Of a stretch of 6,622 bases of DNA, positions 1 to 6,117 are shown in pieces. The notes below the pieces were generated by a model that was not told the origin of the DNA, made no database searches, and saw only the letters and a program-made list of their open reading frames with translations. The position numbers were made by a program, and so were the translations under genes. The DNA comes from Actinomycetota bacterium (GTDB lineage: Bacteria > Actinomycetota > Humimicrobiia > Humimicrobiales > Humimicrobiaceae): contig JACVJB010000052.1 of assembly GCA_015711775.1 (NCBI GenBank), forward strand, positions 1-6,622, written 5' to 3'. Position 1 is the first letter of the stretch; the number at the start of each line of letters is the position of its first letter.

Positions 1-1
1 T

Positions 2-58
2 GTACTTATAACACAACTTCTGGTTGCAGAACGATATCTCCTTGAAGCAGTTTTATAA
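2..58 (+). CDS. possible C-terminal tail of an upstream gene (5' end outside window)
   Basis: Frame 2 is open from the left edge to a TAA at 56-58 and encodes 18 residues ending in ERYLLEAVL. The peptide is leucine-rich and looks like a helical protein end, while the other two forward frames hit stops at 9-11 and 43-45. It would end 18 bases before the methyltransferase ATG, a distance compatible with an operon. Eighteen residues are too few to identify a family, and random open frames of this length are common, so this is only a candidate. Confidence 0.3.
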   Translation, partial: VLITQLLVAERYLLEAVL

Positions 59-76
59 ATTAAAAATTTTTTAATT

Positions 77-802
77 ATGGAAAATGAAAAACAAATAACA
101 GGCGAATTTCTTTCGCCGATGTTTGACGGAATAATAAAACATTATGATTTGATTAATCATTTTTTTACATTCGGTATGGACAGCAGGTGGAGAAAAAATC
201 TTGTCCGCAGGTGCCTGCAAACAAAGCCAGGCAGATTTCTTGACCTCGGATGCGGAACCGGTGACCTTGCTGTTATGATGGCAATAATGTCAGGTGACAA
301 GACAAAGATAACAGCTTGCGATTTCAGCAGGGAAATGCTTAATATTGCATCAAAAAAAGCCGGTAAATACGGGGTGAAAGATAAAATATCATTTATATGC
401 GCCGATGCATCAGAAATGCCTTTTAATGACAATTATTTTGACTGTGCGGGAATTTCTTTTGCTTTCCGGAATATGATTTACAGAAATCCATTAGCGATTA
501 AGAACCTTTATGAAATACAAAGGGTATTGAAGCCCGGAGCAAGCTGTATTATTGCTGAATCAGGCCAGCCTGAAGTAAAAATAATACGTAAACTGCATCA
601 TTTTTATATAAGAACATTTGTTTACCTTGCCGGTGCAATAATCTCCGGCAACAAGCAAGCGTACAGATACCTGAGCCAGTCAGCAATAAATTTCTACTAT
701 CCTGAAAAAATCAGGGATTTATTTATAAAAACGGGATTTAAACAATTCAATTATTACCCGTTTTTTTTTGGAGCTGCCGGAATATATCACGTTATCAAGT
801 AA
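77..802 (+). CDS. ubiE: UbiE/MenG-family quinone C-methyltransferase
   Basis: This is a class I SAM-dependent methyltransferase that probably performs the last ring C-methylation of menaquinone (demethylmenaquinone to menaquinone) in the cytoplasm or at the membrane face. Visible hallmarks are the N-terminal MFDGIIKHYDLIN and GMDSRWR blocks (about residues 15-39), SAM motif I DLGCGTGD (56-63), acidic D82 in ACDFS, ADASEMPF (109-116), FAFRN (128-132) and LKPG (151-154). The C-terminal part has YRYLSQS and FYYP blocks as in UbiE. The length of 241 residues is typical. The ATG at 77 leaves 14 residues before MFD, as is usual for the family; the next in-frame ATG (119) would start at the conserved block itself. 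No Shine-Dalgarno site is visible before 77. Two family blocks deviate: FAFRN instead of the usual FG[LIV]RN, and AESG where LEFS is common. A nine-T run (761-769) lies near the 3' end. The ubiquinone or another quinone pathway cannot be excluded from sequence alone; menaquinone is inferred from the apparent lineage. Confidence 0.9.
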   Translation: MENEKQITGEFLSPMFDGIIKHYDLINHFFTFGMDSRWRKNLVRRCLQTKPGRFLDLGCGTGDLAVMMAIMSGDKTKITACDFSREMLNIASKKAGKYGVKDKISFICADASEMPFNDNYFDCAGISFAFRNMIYRNPLAIKNLYEIQRVLKPGASCIIAESGQPEVKIIRKLHHFYIRTFVYLAGAIISGNKQAYRYLSQSAINFYYPEKIRDLFIKTGFKQFNYYPFFFGAAGIYHVIK

Positions 803-875
803 TTGCATTATCATAATAGCTAACCTTGCTTCCCCTAAAGTATAAAAAGAAAATCGTATTTTTATCATTATATAT

Positions 876-904
876 TTGACTAATTGCATAAATATGTATA
901 TAAT
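876..904 (+). promoter_or_regulatory. sigma-70-type promoter of comM, probably giving a leaderless mRNA
   Basis: The -35 element TTGACT (876-881) and the perfect -10 element TATAAT (899-904) are separated by exactly 17 bases. AT-rich sequence precedes the -35 box. Counting seven bases past the -10 box puts the transcription start near A911, two bases before the comM ATG at 913. The boxes are seen directly; the start site is inferred from normal promoter geometry. Confidence 0.75.
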
Positions 905-912
905 ATCAGTAT

Positions 913-2460
913 ATGTTTTTTAAATTATCCAGTTTTGCGCTGATAGCAGTAGAAGCAATAGAAGTATCCGTTGAGGTTCATATATGCAGCGGCCTGCCTT
1001 CTTTTACAATAGTTGGTCTTCCCGATAAGGCTGTAAATGAATCAAGGCAAAGAGTGCGTGCTGCAATTAAAAACAGCGGCTTTAAATTTCCAGTTAAGAA
1101 AATAATCATAAATCTTTCCCCTGCAGACATCAGGAAGGAGGGAGCCATTTATGATTTACCTATTGCTGTGGCTATTCTTGCTGCAAGTCAGCAGATTGAG
1201 TCAAAAGCCATCGAGGTAATAAAAAACTGCAGTTTTATAGGAGAACTTTCTCTTGACGGGCAGTTGCGGCCTGTTAGGGGAATAATTTCTATGGCAGAAG
1301 AAGCCATGAAGACCAAAAAAAAATATTTCTTTATGCCCATTGAAAATCTTAAACAGGCAGAGATGGTAAAAAAAACAGCAAACGCCGGAGCTTTTAACCT
1401 TAATGGAGTAATTAATATGGCTGCAAACGAAAAAATTATTTGTAGCCAACTGCACAATATTGAATTACTGCATAAAGGCGAAGATAAAAAAAATGAATTG
1501 GACTACTGCCTGGATTTCAGTGAAGTGAAAGGTCAGCTAAAAGCTAAGCGGGCAGTGGAAATTGCAGCAGCAGGCATGCATCATATTATGATGGTAGGCC
1601 CTCCCGGCACCGGTAAATCAATGATAGCACAGAGGCTGATTACCATATTACCGAATTTAACAACCGGCGAAAGCATTGAGGTTACTAAAATACATTGCCT
1701 TACAAAGGAATTTGACGGTCTGCTTATAAAAAAAAGGCCATTCAGAAACCCTCACCATACAATATCCAGGGCAAGCCTTACGGGAGGCGGCATTTCTCCC
1801 AAACCAGGTGAAATAAGCCTTGCGCACAGGGGTGTTCTGTTTCTTGACGAGTTTAACCAGTTTCCCAAAAAGCTTATTGAAGACCTAAGGCAACCTCTTG
1901 AAAATAAAAATATAACAATATCAAGAAATAATCTTCATTATAAATTTCCATGCAGCTTTATGCTGGTTATTGCTGCAAATCCGTGCAATTGCGGATATTA
2001 TGGCGATAAAAAAAGAAGCTGCAGGTGCTCTGCCGCAGAAATATCAAGGTACTGGAACAGTATTTCAGGCCCTATAATGGACAGGATTGACATTAGGATT
2101 GAAGTCCCGTCACTGGATAATAAAGATATTATTGCATCCCCAGAATCTGAATCTTCAGCAAAAATCAGGCAAAGAGTAATTAACTGCCATAAAATCCAGG
2201 CTGAAAGGTATAAAAATTCTTACTGTAAATATAACTCTGAAGCCGGCATTAATTATATAAATTCATGGATATCACCGGAAACCGGCATAAAAAAATTATT
2301 GTTGAAAATGATTGAAAAATATAATCTTTCCGGCAGGGCAGTCTCAGGGCTTGTAAAAATTACAAGAACAATTGCCGATCTGGAAAATTGCAGAAATATT
2401 AAAACATCTCATCTTCTTGAAGCTTTAAACTACAGGACGGGACAAATTGCATTATATTAA
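913..2460 (+). CDS. comM: ComM/YifB-family AAA+ ATPase (Mg-chelatase-like)
   Basis: ComM is a hexameric helicase-like AAA+ protein that promotes branch migration during integration of transforming DNA. Domain order is normal: an N-terminal ChlI/Lon-like domain (about residues 15-140, with GLPSFTIVGLPDKAVNES and NLSPADIRKEG blocks), an AAA+ domain (about 190-400) and a C-terminal helical domain (about 405-512, LSGRAVSGL and TIADL). Walker A is GPPGTGKS (229-236), Walker B is VLFLDEF with D312 and E313, and a CxC-x9-CxC cluster uses C358, C360, C370 and C372, followed by GPIMDRID (386-393). The 515-residue length is standard. The ATG at 913 is the only sensible start: family homology begins there, an in-frame TAA sits at 901-903, and no other in-frame ATG lies near. 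There is no Shine-Dalgarno sequence, consistent with a leaderless transcript. Its 3' end overlaps dprA by 14 bases. Nine A's (1315-1323) and eight A's (1368-1375) run inside the gene. No catalytic residue seems missing. Confidence 0.95.
   Translation: MFFKLSSFALIAVEAIEVSVEVHICSGLPSFTIVGLPDKAVNESRQRVRAAIKNSGFKFPVKKIIINLSPADIRKEGAIYDLPIAVAILAASQQIESKAIEVIKNCSFIGELSLDGQLRPVRGIISMAEEAMKTKKKYFFMPIENLKQAEMVKKTANAGAFNLNGVINMAANEKIICSQLHNIELLHKGEDKKNELDYCLDFSEVKGQLKAKRAVEIAAAGMHHIMMVGPPGTGKSMIAQRLITILPNLTTGESIEVTKIHCLTKEFDGLLIKKRPFRNPHHTISRASLTGGGISPKPGEISLAHRGVLFLDEFNQFPKKLIEDLRQPLENKNITISRNNLHYKFPCSFMLVIAANPCNCGYYGDKKRSCRCSAAEISRYWNSISGPIMDRIDIRIEVPSLDNKDIIASPESESSAKIRQRVINCHKIQAERYKNSYCKYNSEAGINYINSWISPETGIKKLLLKMIEKYNLSGRAVSGLVKITRTIADLENCRNIKTSHLLEALNYRTGQIALY
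2434..2437 (+). promoter_or_regulatory. ribosome binding site supporting the TTG start of dprA
   Basis: AGGA lies inside the comM coding end, nine bases before the TTG at 2447. It supports that start over the in-frame ATG at 2507, which is about 20 residues further in. Confidence 0.5.
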
Positions 2461-3625
2461 AAACCATTATAATAACGCTGACCTCAATAAAGATATAAGC
2501 GAGCTTATGCTCCATATAATATACGGGTTAAAAGTAACTCCGTCTGCATTTATAAAAGAATATAAAAAAAGATTTTCCGATATTGAAAGTACAATCAGTT
2601 TTTTTACTAATGGTAAAAACCATGCTGATAGAATATTCAATTCTAATAATTATCAGCAAGGTTTGTCAAAAAAAGAAATTGATATCGGCAAAATAAGAAA
2701 AATTCTTTTCAGTGAAGATGCATTTATTTTAAATATTTCAGAAAAGCTTTACCCCGAATTGCTTAAACAGATATACAATCCGCCGCCTTTACTTTTTTGC
2801 AGAGGTTCGAAAATAAAAACGTTTAAGGGGTGCATTGCTATTGTCGGAACAAGAAAAAATTCAGCTTACGGAAGAGATGTTGCAATATATTTATCAAAGG
2901 AACTTTCCAGAGAAGGTATAACAGTTGTAAGCGGCATGGCGTCAGGAATTGATTACTGGGCCCACAAAGCAGCTATTGCTGAAAAAGGTGGAAGCATAGG
3001 AGTTCTCGGCTGCGGCATAAATGTAATCTATCCGCATGAAAATAAAAATCTGTACAGTCAGATAATTGAAAACGGCAGTATTATTACTGAGTTTATTCCA
3101 AACACGCCACCGTTAAAGAAGAATTTTCCTGCACGCAACAGGTTAATAAGCGGCATATCCATGGGAGTTGTAGTGGTTGAAGCACCGGAAAAAAGCGGCG
3201 CTCTTATCACAGCTGATTTTGCGCTTGAACAGAACAGGGAAGTTTTTGGAGTTCCTGGAAGTATCTTTTTTGCTGAAAGCCAGGGCACTCACTGTTTAAT
3301 TAAAAATGGCGCCAAACTTGTATGCTGCATTGATGATATATTAAATGAAATACAGCAATTCTTCCAGGTCAAAAATAGAGACAAATATAAAGATATAAAA
3401 CAAGTATCAACTGCCTGTACGAACAAAAGAAAAAACAATAATATTGTTTTTAATAATCCCCGGACACAGATTATTTATAATATTATTGGATATATGCCAA
3501 AAACAGTTGAAGAAATTTCAATGCTTTCAGAGTTAAATATACAGGAAGTCCTTCAGATTATTGCTGAACTTCAACTGGAGAATATAATACAGGAAAAAAG
3601 TTTAAATCAATTTGTAAGAATATGA
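2447..3625 (+). CDS. dprA: DNA-processing protein DprA (Smf)
   Basis: DprA binds incoming single-stranded DNA in the cytoplasm during natural transformation and loads RecA; it also occurs in many bacteria not known to be competent. Three parts are visible: a divergent N-terminal region (about 1-95), the Rossmann-like DprA core (about 101-300) and a C-terminal winged-helix domain (about 337-392, DprA_WH-like). Core motifs are IAIVGTR (130-136), SGMASGID (162-169), GVLGCGINVIYPHEN, FPARNRLISG (227-236), VVVEAPEKSGALIT and VFGVPGS. The linker between core and winged helix (about 305-336) is lysine- and asparagine-rich. The length of 392 residues is a little above the common 300-380 range. The start is a TTG overlapping the comM end by 14 bases, which implies translational coupling; an ATG at 2507 is the alternative. 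The adjacency of comM and dprA supports a shared role in handling taken-up DNA, although no uptake machinery is in the window. Confidence 0.94.
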   Translation: MHYIKNHYNNADLNKDISELMLHIIYGLKVTPSAFIKEYKKRFSDIESTISFFTNGKNHADRIFNSNNYQQGLSKKEIDIGKIRKILFSEDAFILNISEKLYPELLKQIYNPPPLLFCRGSKIKTFKGCIAIVGTRKNSAYGRDVAIYLSKELSREGITVVSGMASGIDYWAHKAAIAEKGGSIGVLGCGINVIYPHENKNLYSQIIENGSIITEFIPNTPPLKKNFPARNRLISGISMGVVVVEAPEKSGALITADFALEQNREVFGVPGSIFFAESQGTHCLIKNGAKLVCCIDDILNEIQQFFQVKNRDKYKDIKQVSTACTNKRKNNNIVFNNPRTQIIYNIIGYMPKTVEEISMLSELNIQEVLQIIAELQLENIIQEKSLNQFVRI

Positions 3626-3685
3626 TAAAATTAAACAAAAAATATTTTTCATGCTTTTACATAATAATATTGAGTTATAGATTAC

Positions 3686-3690
3686 AGGAG
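3686..3690 (+). promoter_or_regulatory. Shine-Dalgarno site of the 139-residue unknown gene
   Basis: AGGAG lies ten bases before the ATG at 3701. Another ATG at 3694 is only three bases from it and opens a 10-codon frame that ends at once, so it is not the start. The site is good evidence that the unrecognised gene is translated. Confidence 0.65.
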
Positions 3691-3700
3691 TAAATGATTT

Positions 3701-4120
3701 ATGATTTTTGGAAGGAAAAAAATTGAAAAACCAAAAAGCCAGCTCGGACTCGCGCTTTTTAATTACGACAATATATTTAATTCCAAGATTAAAAGTATCA
3801 TTAAATTAATAGGTTCTGGGAAAAATCCTCCTAAAAAAAAGACTGACAGAACACTTGTTAACGCTTTTTTAGAAATGGACTGCATACTTAATGATATATC
3901 AAAAACCAATTTCAAAACTGATTACCGTTCAGATAAAATAAGGGATAATATCATGAATATGATTAATATTCTAAAAGATGGCATGGCTTTTGCAAAATCC
4001 GAAAATTTTGATGTCAGTAAAATTAAAGACAGCCCTTCATTTAAAGAAATAGAGAATGTGTCGCTTATACGTGAAAACATCAGGAAGAAAATGAAAGATC
4101 TGGAAAGTGATTACACATAA
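3701..4120 (+). CDS. unrecognised small basic protein between dprA and xer
   Basis: I do not recognise this 139-residue protein. It is lysine-rich (about 22 lysines and 6 arginines against about 19 acidic residues), has a single cysteine, and shows no signal peptide or membrane segment. The N-terminus is basic (MIFGRKKIEKPK). Residues about 20-38 could form a helix, followed by a lysine-proline linker (SGKNPPKKK). Two or three further amphipathic stretches follow, the last (about 118-137) highly charged and helix-prone. The GSGK string lacks the GxxxxGK[ST] pattern and is not a P-loop. A good Shine-Dalgarno site, no rival frame and the 2-base spacing to the recombinase argue that it is real and co-expressed with its neighbours. 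The 75-base gap after dprA has no convincing promoter or terminator. A nucleic-acid-binding or adaptor role would fit the charge and place, but that is a guess. Confidence 0.75.
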   Translation: MIFGRKKIEKPKSQLGLALFNYDNIFNSKIKSIIKLIGSGKNPPKKKTDRTLVNAFLEMDCILNDISKTNFKTDYRSDKIRDNIMNMINILKDGMAFAKSENFDVSKIKDSPSFKEIENVSLIRENIRKKMKDLESDYT

Positions 4121-4122
4121 AA

Positions 4123-5079
4123 ATGAAGCTTAAACAAAGTCTTAACCTTTATATAAAATATCTCAAATATGAAAAAAATCTGTCAAAGCTCTCTGTTGAA
4201 GCCTATAAGCAGGATTTAGAACAGTTTATTAACTACCTTTTAAAAAAGCACGGCAATAAAGACAGCCTTGAAACAGAAGTTGTCAGCCTTAAAAATTTCA
4301 GGCAATATCTCAAAGACACTGATTTTACCAGGTACTCAAAAAATACAGTTATACGCAAATATTCTTCATTAAAAAGTTTTTTTAAGTTTCTTGAAAAAAA
4401 TGCAATATTATCAGACTGCATCAGTTCCCTGATTATACCGCCAAAAAAAGACGGCCGCCTTTATTCATTCCTTTCACAGCATGAAATAAATAAAGTTTTG
4501 AGTTGCATTAAAACCCGCGTCATCAACGGAGCAAGAGACAGGGCGCTTATAGAATTTATCTATTCAACAGGCGCAAGAATAAGTGAAGTTGAAAATCTTA
4601 AAAATTGCGATATTGACATTGAAAAAAATGAAGTAAAGGTCATAGGCAAAGGCCGAAAACCAAGAACCTTATATTTAAACAGCCAGACTGTATACTGGCT
4701 TAAAGAATATGAGAATTATAAAAATGCACAAAAACCTGAAGATAAGTTCAACCGTAAAGCTTCGGCCGCTTTGCATAATCAATATATAAGCGGTAGCCGG
4801 GATCCGGTATTTTTGAACAGATTCGGGAAAAAACTATCTGCAAGAAGCATGAGAAACATTGTAATAAAATATGTTAAATTAGCCCAAATTGATAAAAAAA
4901 TCAGCCCGCACGGCATCAGGCACACTTTTGCCACGCATCTTCTTCAGGAAGGAGCCGGAATAAGGGAGATACAGGAACTGCTTGGCCATGCAAATATATC
5001 TACAACTCAGATATACACACATCTTAACATAAAAAAAATCCGGCAGGAATATGACAAATGCCATCCGAGAGCAAAATAA
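4123..5079 (+). CDS. xerC: XerC/XerD-type tyrosine recombinase
   Basis: This site-specific recombinase probably resolves chromosome dimers at a dif site near the terminus during cell division. It has an N-terminal SAM-like core-binding domain (about 1-110, LNLYIKYLKYEKNLS and TVIRKYSSLKSFFKFL) and a C-terminal catalytic domain. All six catalytic positions are present: R152 (TGARISE), K176 (GKGRKPR), H263 and R266 (SPHGIRHTFATH), H289 (LLGHANISTTQ) and the nucleophile Y298 (IYTH). The C-terminus HPRAK is typical of Xer proteins. At 318 residues it is longer than the usual ~300, and the excess lies at about residues 200-226, between the catalytic-lysine hairpin and PVFLN. The ATG follows the preceding stop by two bases and has no good Shine-Dalgarno sequence, so it may rely on translational coupling. 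XerC and XerD cannot be told apart by eye; xerC is chosen from the actinobacteria-like context. An element integrase is less likely given this housekeeping context and the absence of attachment repeats. Confidence 0.9.
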   Translation: MKLKQSLNLYIKYLKYEKNLSKLSVEAYKQDLEQFINYLLKKHGNKDSLETEVVSLKNFRQYLKDTDFTRYSKNTVIRKYSSLKSFFKFLEKNAILSDCISSLIIPPKKDGRLYSFLSQHEINKVLSCIKTRVINGARDRALIEFIYSTGARISEVENLKNCDIDIEKNEVKVIGKGRKPRTLYLNSQTVYWLKEYENYKNAQKPEDKFNRKASAALHNQYISGSRDPVFLNRFGKKLSARSMRNIVIKYVKLAQIDKKISPHGIRHTFATHLLQEGAGIREIQELLGHANISTTQIYTHLNIKKIRQEYDKCHPRAK

Positions 5080-5115
5080 AATACTTCTGAAATAATAATT
5101 TACTGTATTCAGTTT

Positions 5116-5129
5116 ATCCGTTTCCGGAT
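5116..5129. other. short inverted repeat between xer and rpsB
   Basis: ATCCG (5116-5120) and CGGAT (5125-5129) form a perfect 5-bp stem with a TTTC loop. It lies 37 bases after the recombinase stop and just upstream of the putative rpsB -35 box. The sequence after it (GTATTTGCTC) is not a proper T-tract, so it is at best a weak terminator. Confidence 0.3.
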
Positions 5130-5133
5130 GTAT

Positions 5134-5162
5134 TTGCTCAAAAAATAAGTTTGTGTTAAACT
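5134..5162 (+). promoter_or_regulatory. probable rpsB-tsf promoter with extended -10
   Basis: TTGCTC (5134-5139) and TAAACT (5157-5162) are spaced by 17 bases. A TG at 5154-5155, one base before the -10 box, makes an extended -10 that can compensate for the weak -35. The predicted start near 5169 gives a leader of about 90 bases. No RNA data are available, and AT-rich sequence produces chance matches. Confidence 0.5.
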
Positions 5163-5181
5163 TTATCGTTGAAATTTCACA

Positions 5182-5226
5182 CATCACTTGAAGCAATATG
5201 GTGACTGCAAAAAAGTTAAAGTGATG
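5182..5226 (+). promoter_or_regulatory. rpsB leader stem, candidate autoregulatory element
   Basis: CATCACTT (5182-5189) is perfectly complementary to AAGTGATG (5219-5226). The helix could continue past one mismatch with two A-T pairs (5191-5192 with 5216-5217). A 3-bp GCA/TGC pairing (5193-5195 with 5206-5208) is possible inside the loop. The 3' strand touches a GGAGG (5226-5230) that has no start codon at a usable distance. Ribosomal protein S2 controls rpsB through its leader in gamma-proteobacteria; that this leader does the same is an inference from position. Confidence 0.4.
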
Positions 5227-5244
5227 GAGGATAAACCATAAAAC

Positions 5245-5250
5245 AGGAGG
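5245..5250 (+). promoter_or_regulatory. Shine-Dalgarno site of rpsB
   Basis: A full AGGAGG stands eight bases before the ATG at 5259 and fixes the start. It is the strongest ribosome binding site in the window, as expected for a highly expressed ribosomal protein. Confidence 0.85.
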
Positions 5251-5258
5251 AAAAATAC

Positions 5259-6077
5259 ATGGAAAGCATAGTAACTATGCGACAGCTCCTAGAGGTAGGA
5301 GTTCATTTCGGCCATCAGACAAGAAGATGGAACCCCAAAATGAAAAGATATATATATGCAGAAAAAAATGGCATATATATAATAGATTTGCAGCAGACTC
5401 TTCAGCTTTTAATTGAAGCTTTTGAGCATGTTAAAAGTGTTGCAGCAAATGACGGGGTAATTCTTTTTGTTGGAACAAAGAAACAAACCCAGGATATAAT
5501 TGAAACAAGCGCAAAAGATTGCGGTATGCCTTATGTGAGAAACAGGTGGCTTGGCGGCACTTTAACAAATTTCAAGACAATAAGCGCCAGAACAAAAAGA
5601 ATTGCTCAAATTGAGGAAATGGAAAAGTCAGGCACTTTTGAGTTGCTTCCAAAAACAGAAGTGCTGCAGATAAAAAAAGAGTATGAAAAACTGCTGTATA
5701 ATATGGGTGGTATAAGATATATGAAAAGACTGCCGGATTTAATGTTTGTGATAGACCCTCATAAGGAAATAATAGCAGTTGAAGAAGCAAAAAAAATAGG
5801 TATCCCAATTGTAGGAATAGTTGATACAAACTGTGATCCCGATAAAATTGATTATGTTATTCCTGGCAATGATGATGCAATAAGATCCTGCGGTCTTATC
5901 AGCGGAATTATATCAGAGGCAGTTAAAAGAGGCAGGGCAGAAGCCGGCATACCTTCAGTTATTGAAGAAAAAACAACTTCAAGTAAAGCGCAAACCGCAG
6001 AAACAGAAGACATAAAGGCCGATGAGCAGGAACAGGCAGATAATGAAAACCTGGATGATATTACTGAAGATATTTAA
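5259..6077 (+). CDS. rpsB: 30S ribosomal protein S2
   Basis: S2 is a late-assembling protein of the small ribosomal subunit, located between head and body and needed for S1 binding where S1 exists. The two family signatures are clear: [19 protein letters not shown] near the N-terminus (about residues 10-28) and [12 protein letters not shown] with [17 protein letters not shown] in the second half. [12 protein letters not shown] and [11 protein letters not shown] are also typical. The conserved core ends around residue 235; the remaining roughly 37 residues are a low-complexity acidic tail with 14 Asp or Glu, a variable extension seen in many bacterial S2 proteins. The ATG at 5259 follows a full AGGAGG. 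The gene precedes tsf by 40 bases, the classical rpsB-tsf pairing, and probably has its own promoter in the 179-base upstream gap. Confidence 0.97.
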   Translation: MESIVTMRQLLEVGVHFGHQTRRWNPKMKRYIYAEKNGIYIIDLQQTLQLLIEAFEHVKSVAANDGVILFVGTKKQTQDIIETSAKDCGMPYVRNRWLGGTLTNFKTISARTKRIAQIEEMEKSGTFELLPKTEVLQIKKEYEKLLYNMGGIRYMKRLPDLMFVIDPHKEIIAVEEAKKIGIPIVGIVDTNCDPDKIDYVIPGNDDAIRSCGLISGIISEAVKRGRAEAGIPSVIEEKTTSSKAQTAETEDIKADEQEQADNENLDDITEDI

Positions 6078-6107
6078 TTTTTAATAATAATTTTTTAAAT
6101 TATATAC

Positions 6108-6113
6108 AGGGGG
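6108..6113 (+). promoter_or_regulatory. Shine-Dalgarno site of tsf
   Basis: AGGGGG lies four bases before the ATG at 6118, or seven bases if only the AGG at 6108-6110 pairs. It fixes the tsf start. The 40-base rpsB-tsf gap is otherwise very AT-rich and shows no hairpin terminator, consistent with co-transcription. Confidence 0.6.
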
Positions 6114-6117
6114 ATTT

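Noticed and set aside
24..59. Promoter for the methyltransferase using TTGCAG (24-29) and TATAAA (54-59).
   Set aside because: The spacer would be 24 bases, far outside the usual 16-18.
101..117. GGCGAA/TTCGCC inverted repeat with a 5-base loop just inside the methyltransferase gene.
   Set aside because: A perfect 6-bp hairpin, but it lies in codons 9-14 with no attached regulatory context; it may be chance.
803..875. Possible terminator after the methyltransferase gene.
   Set aside because: The only symmetry is ATTATCATAAT, which cannot form a loop of usable size, and no GC-rich stem with T-tract is present.
3656..3681. Possible promoter before the unknown gene: TTTACA at 3656-3661 and TATAGA at 3676-3681.
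   Set aside because: The spacer is only 14 bases and the implied transcription start would fall on the Shine-Dalgarno site, so co-transcription from upstream is more likely.
3815..3840. P-loop-like GSGK string in the unknown protein.
   Set aside because: It lacks the GxxxxGK[ST] pattern and is followed by NPPKKK, so it is better read as a basic linker.
4123..5079. Reading the recombinase as an integrase of a mobile element.
   Set aside because: No flanking tRNA, direct repeats or cargo genes; the neighbours are conserved housekeeping genes and the length and C-terminus match Xer.
4879..5196. A 105-residue minus-strand open frame spanning the xer end and the following gap.
   Set aside because: It lies largely opposite the conserved Xer catalytic region, has no recognisable motif and is best explained as a shadow of the real gene.
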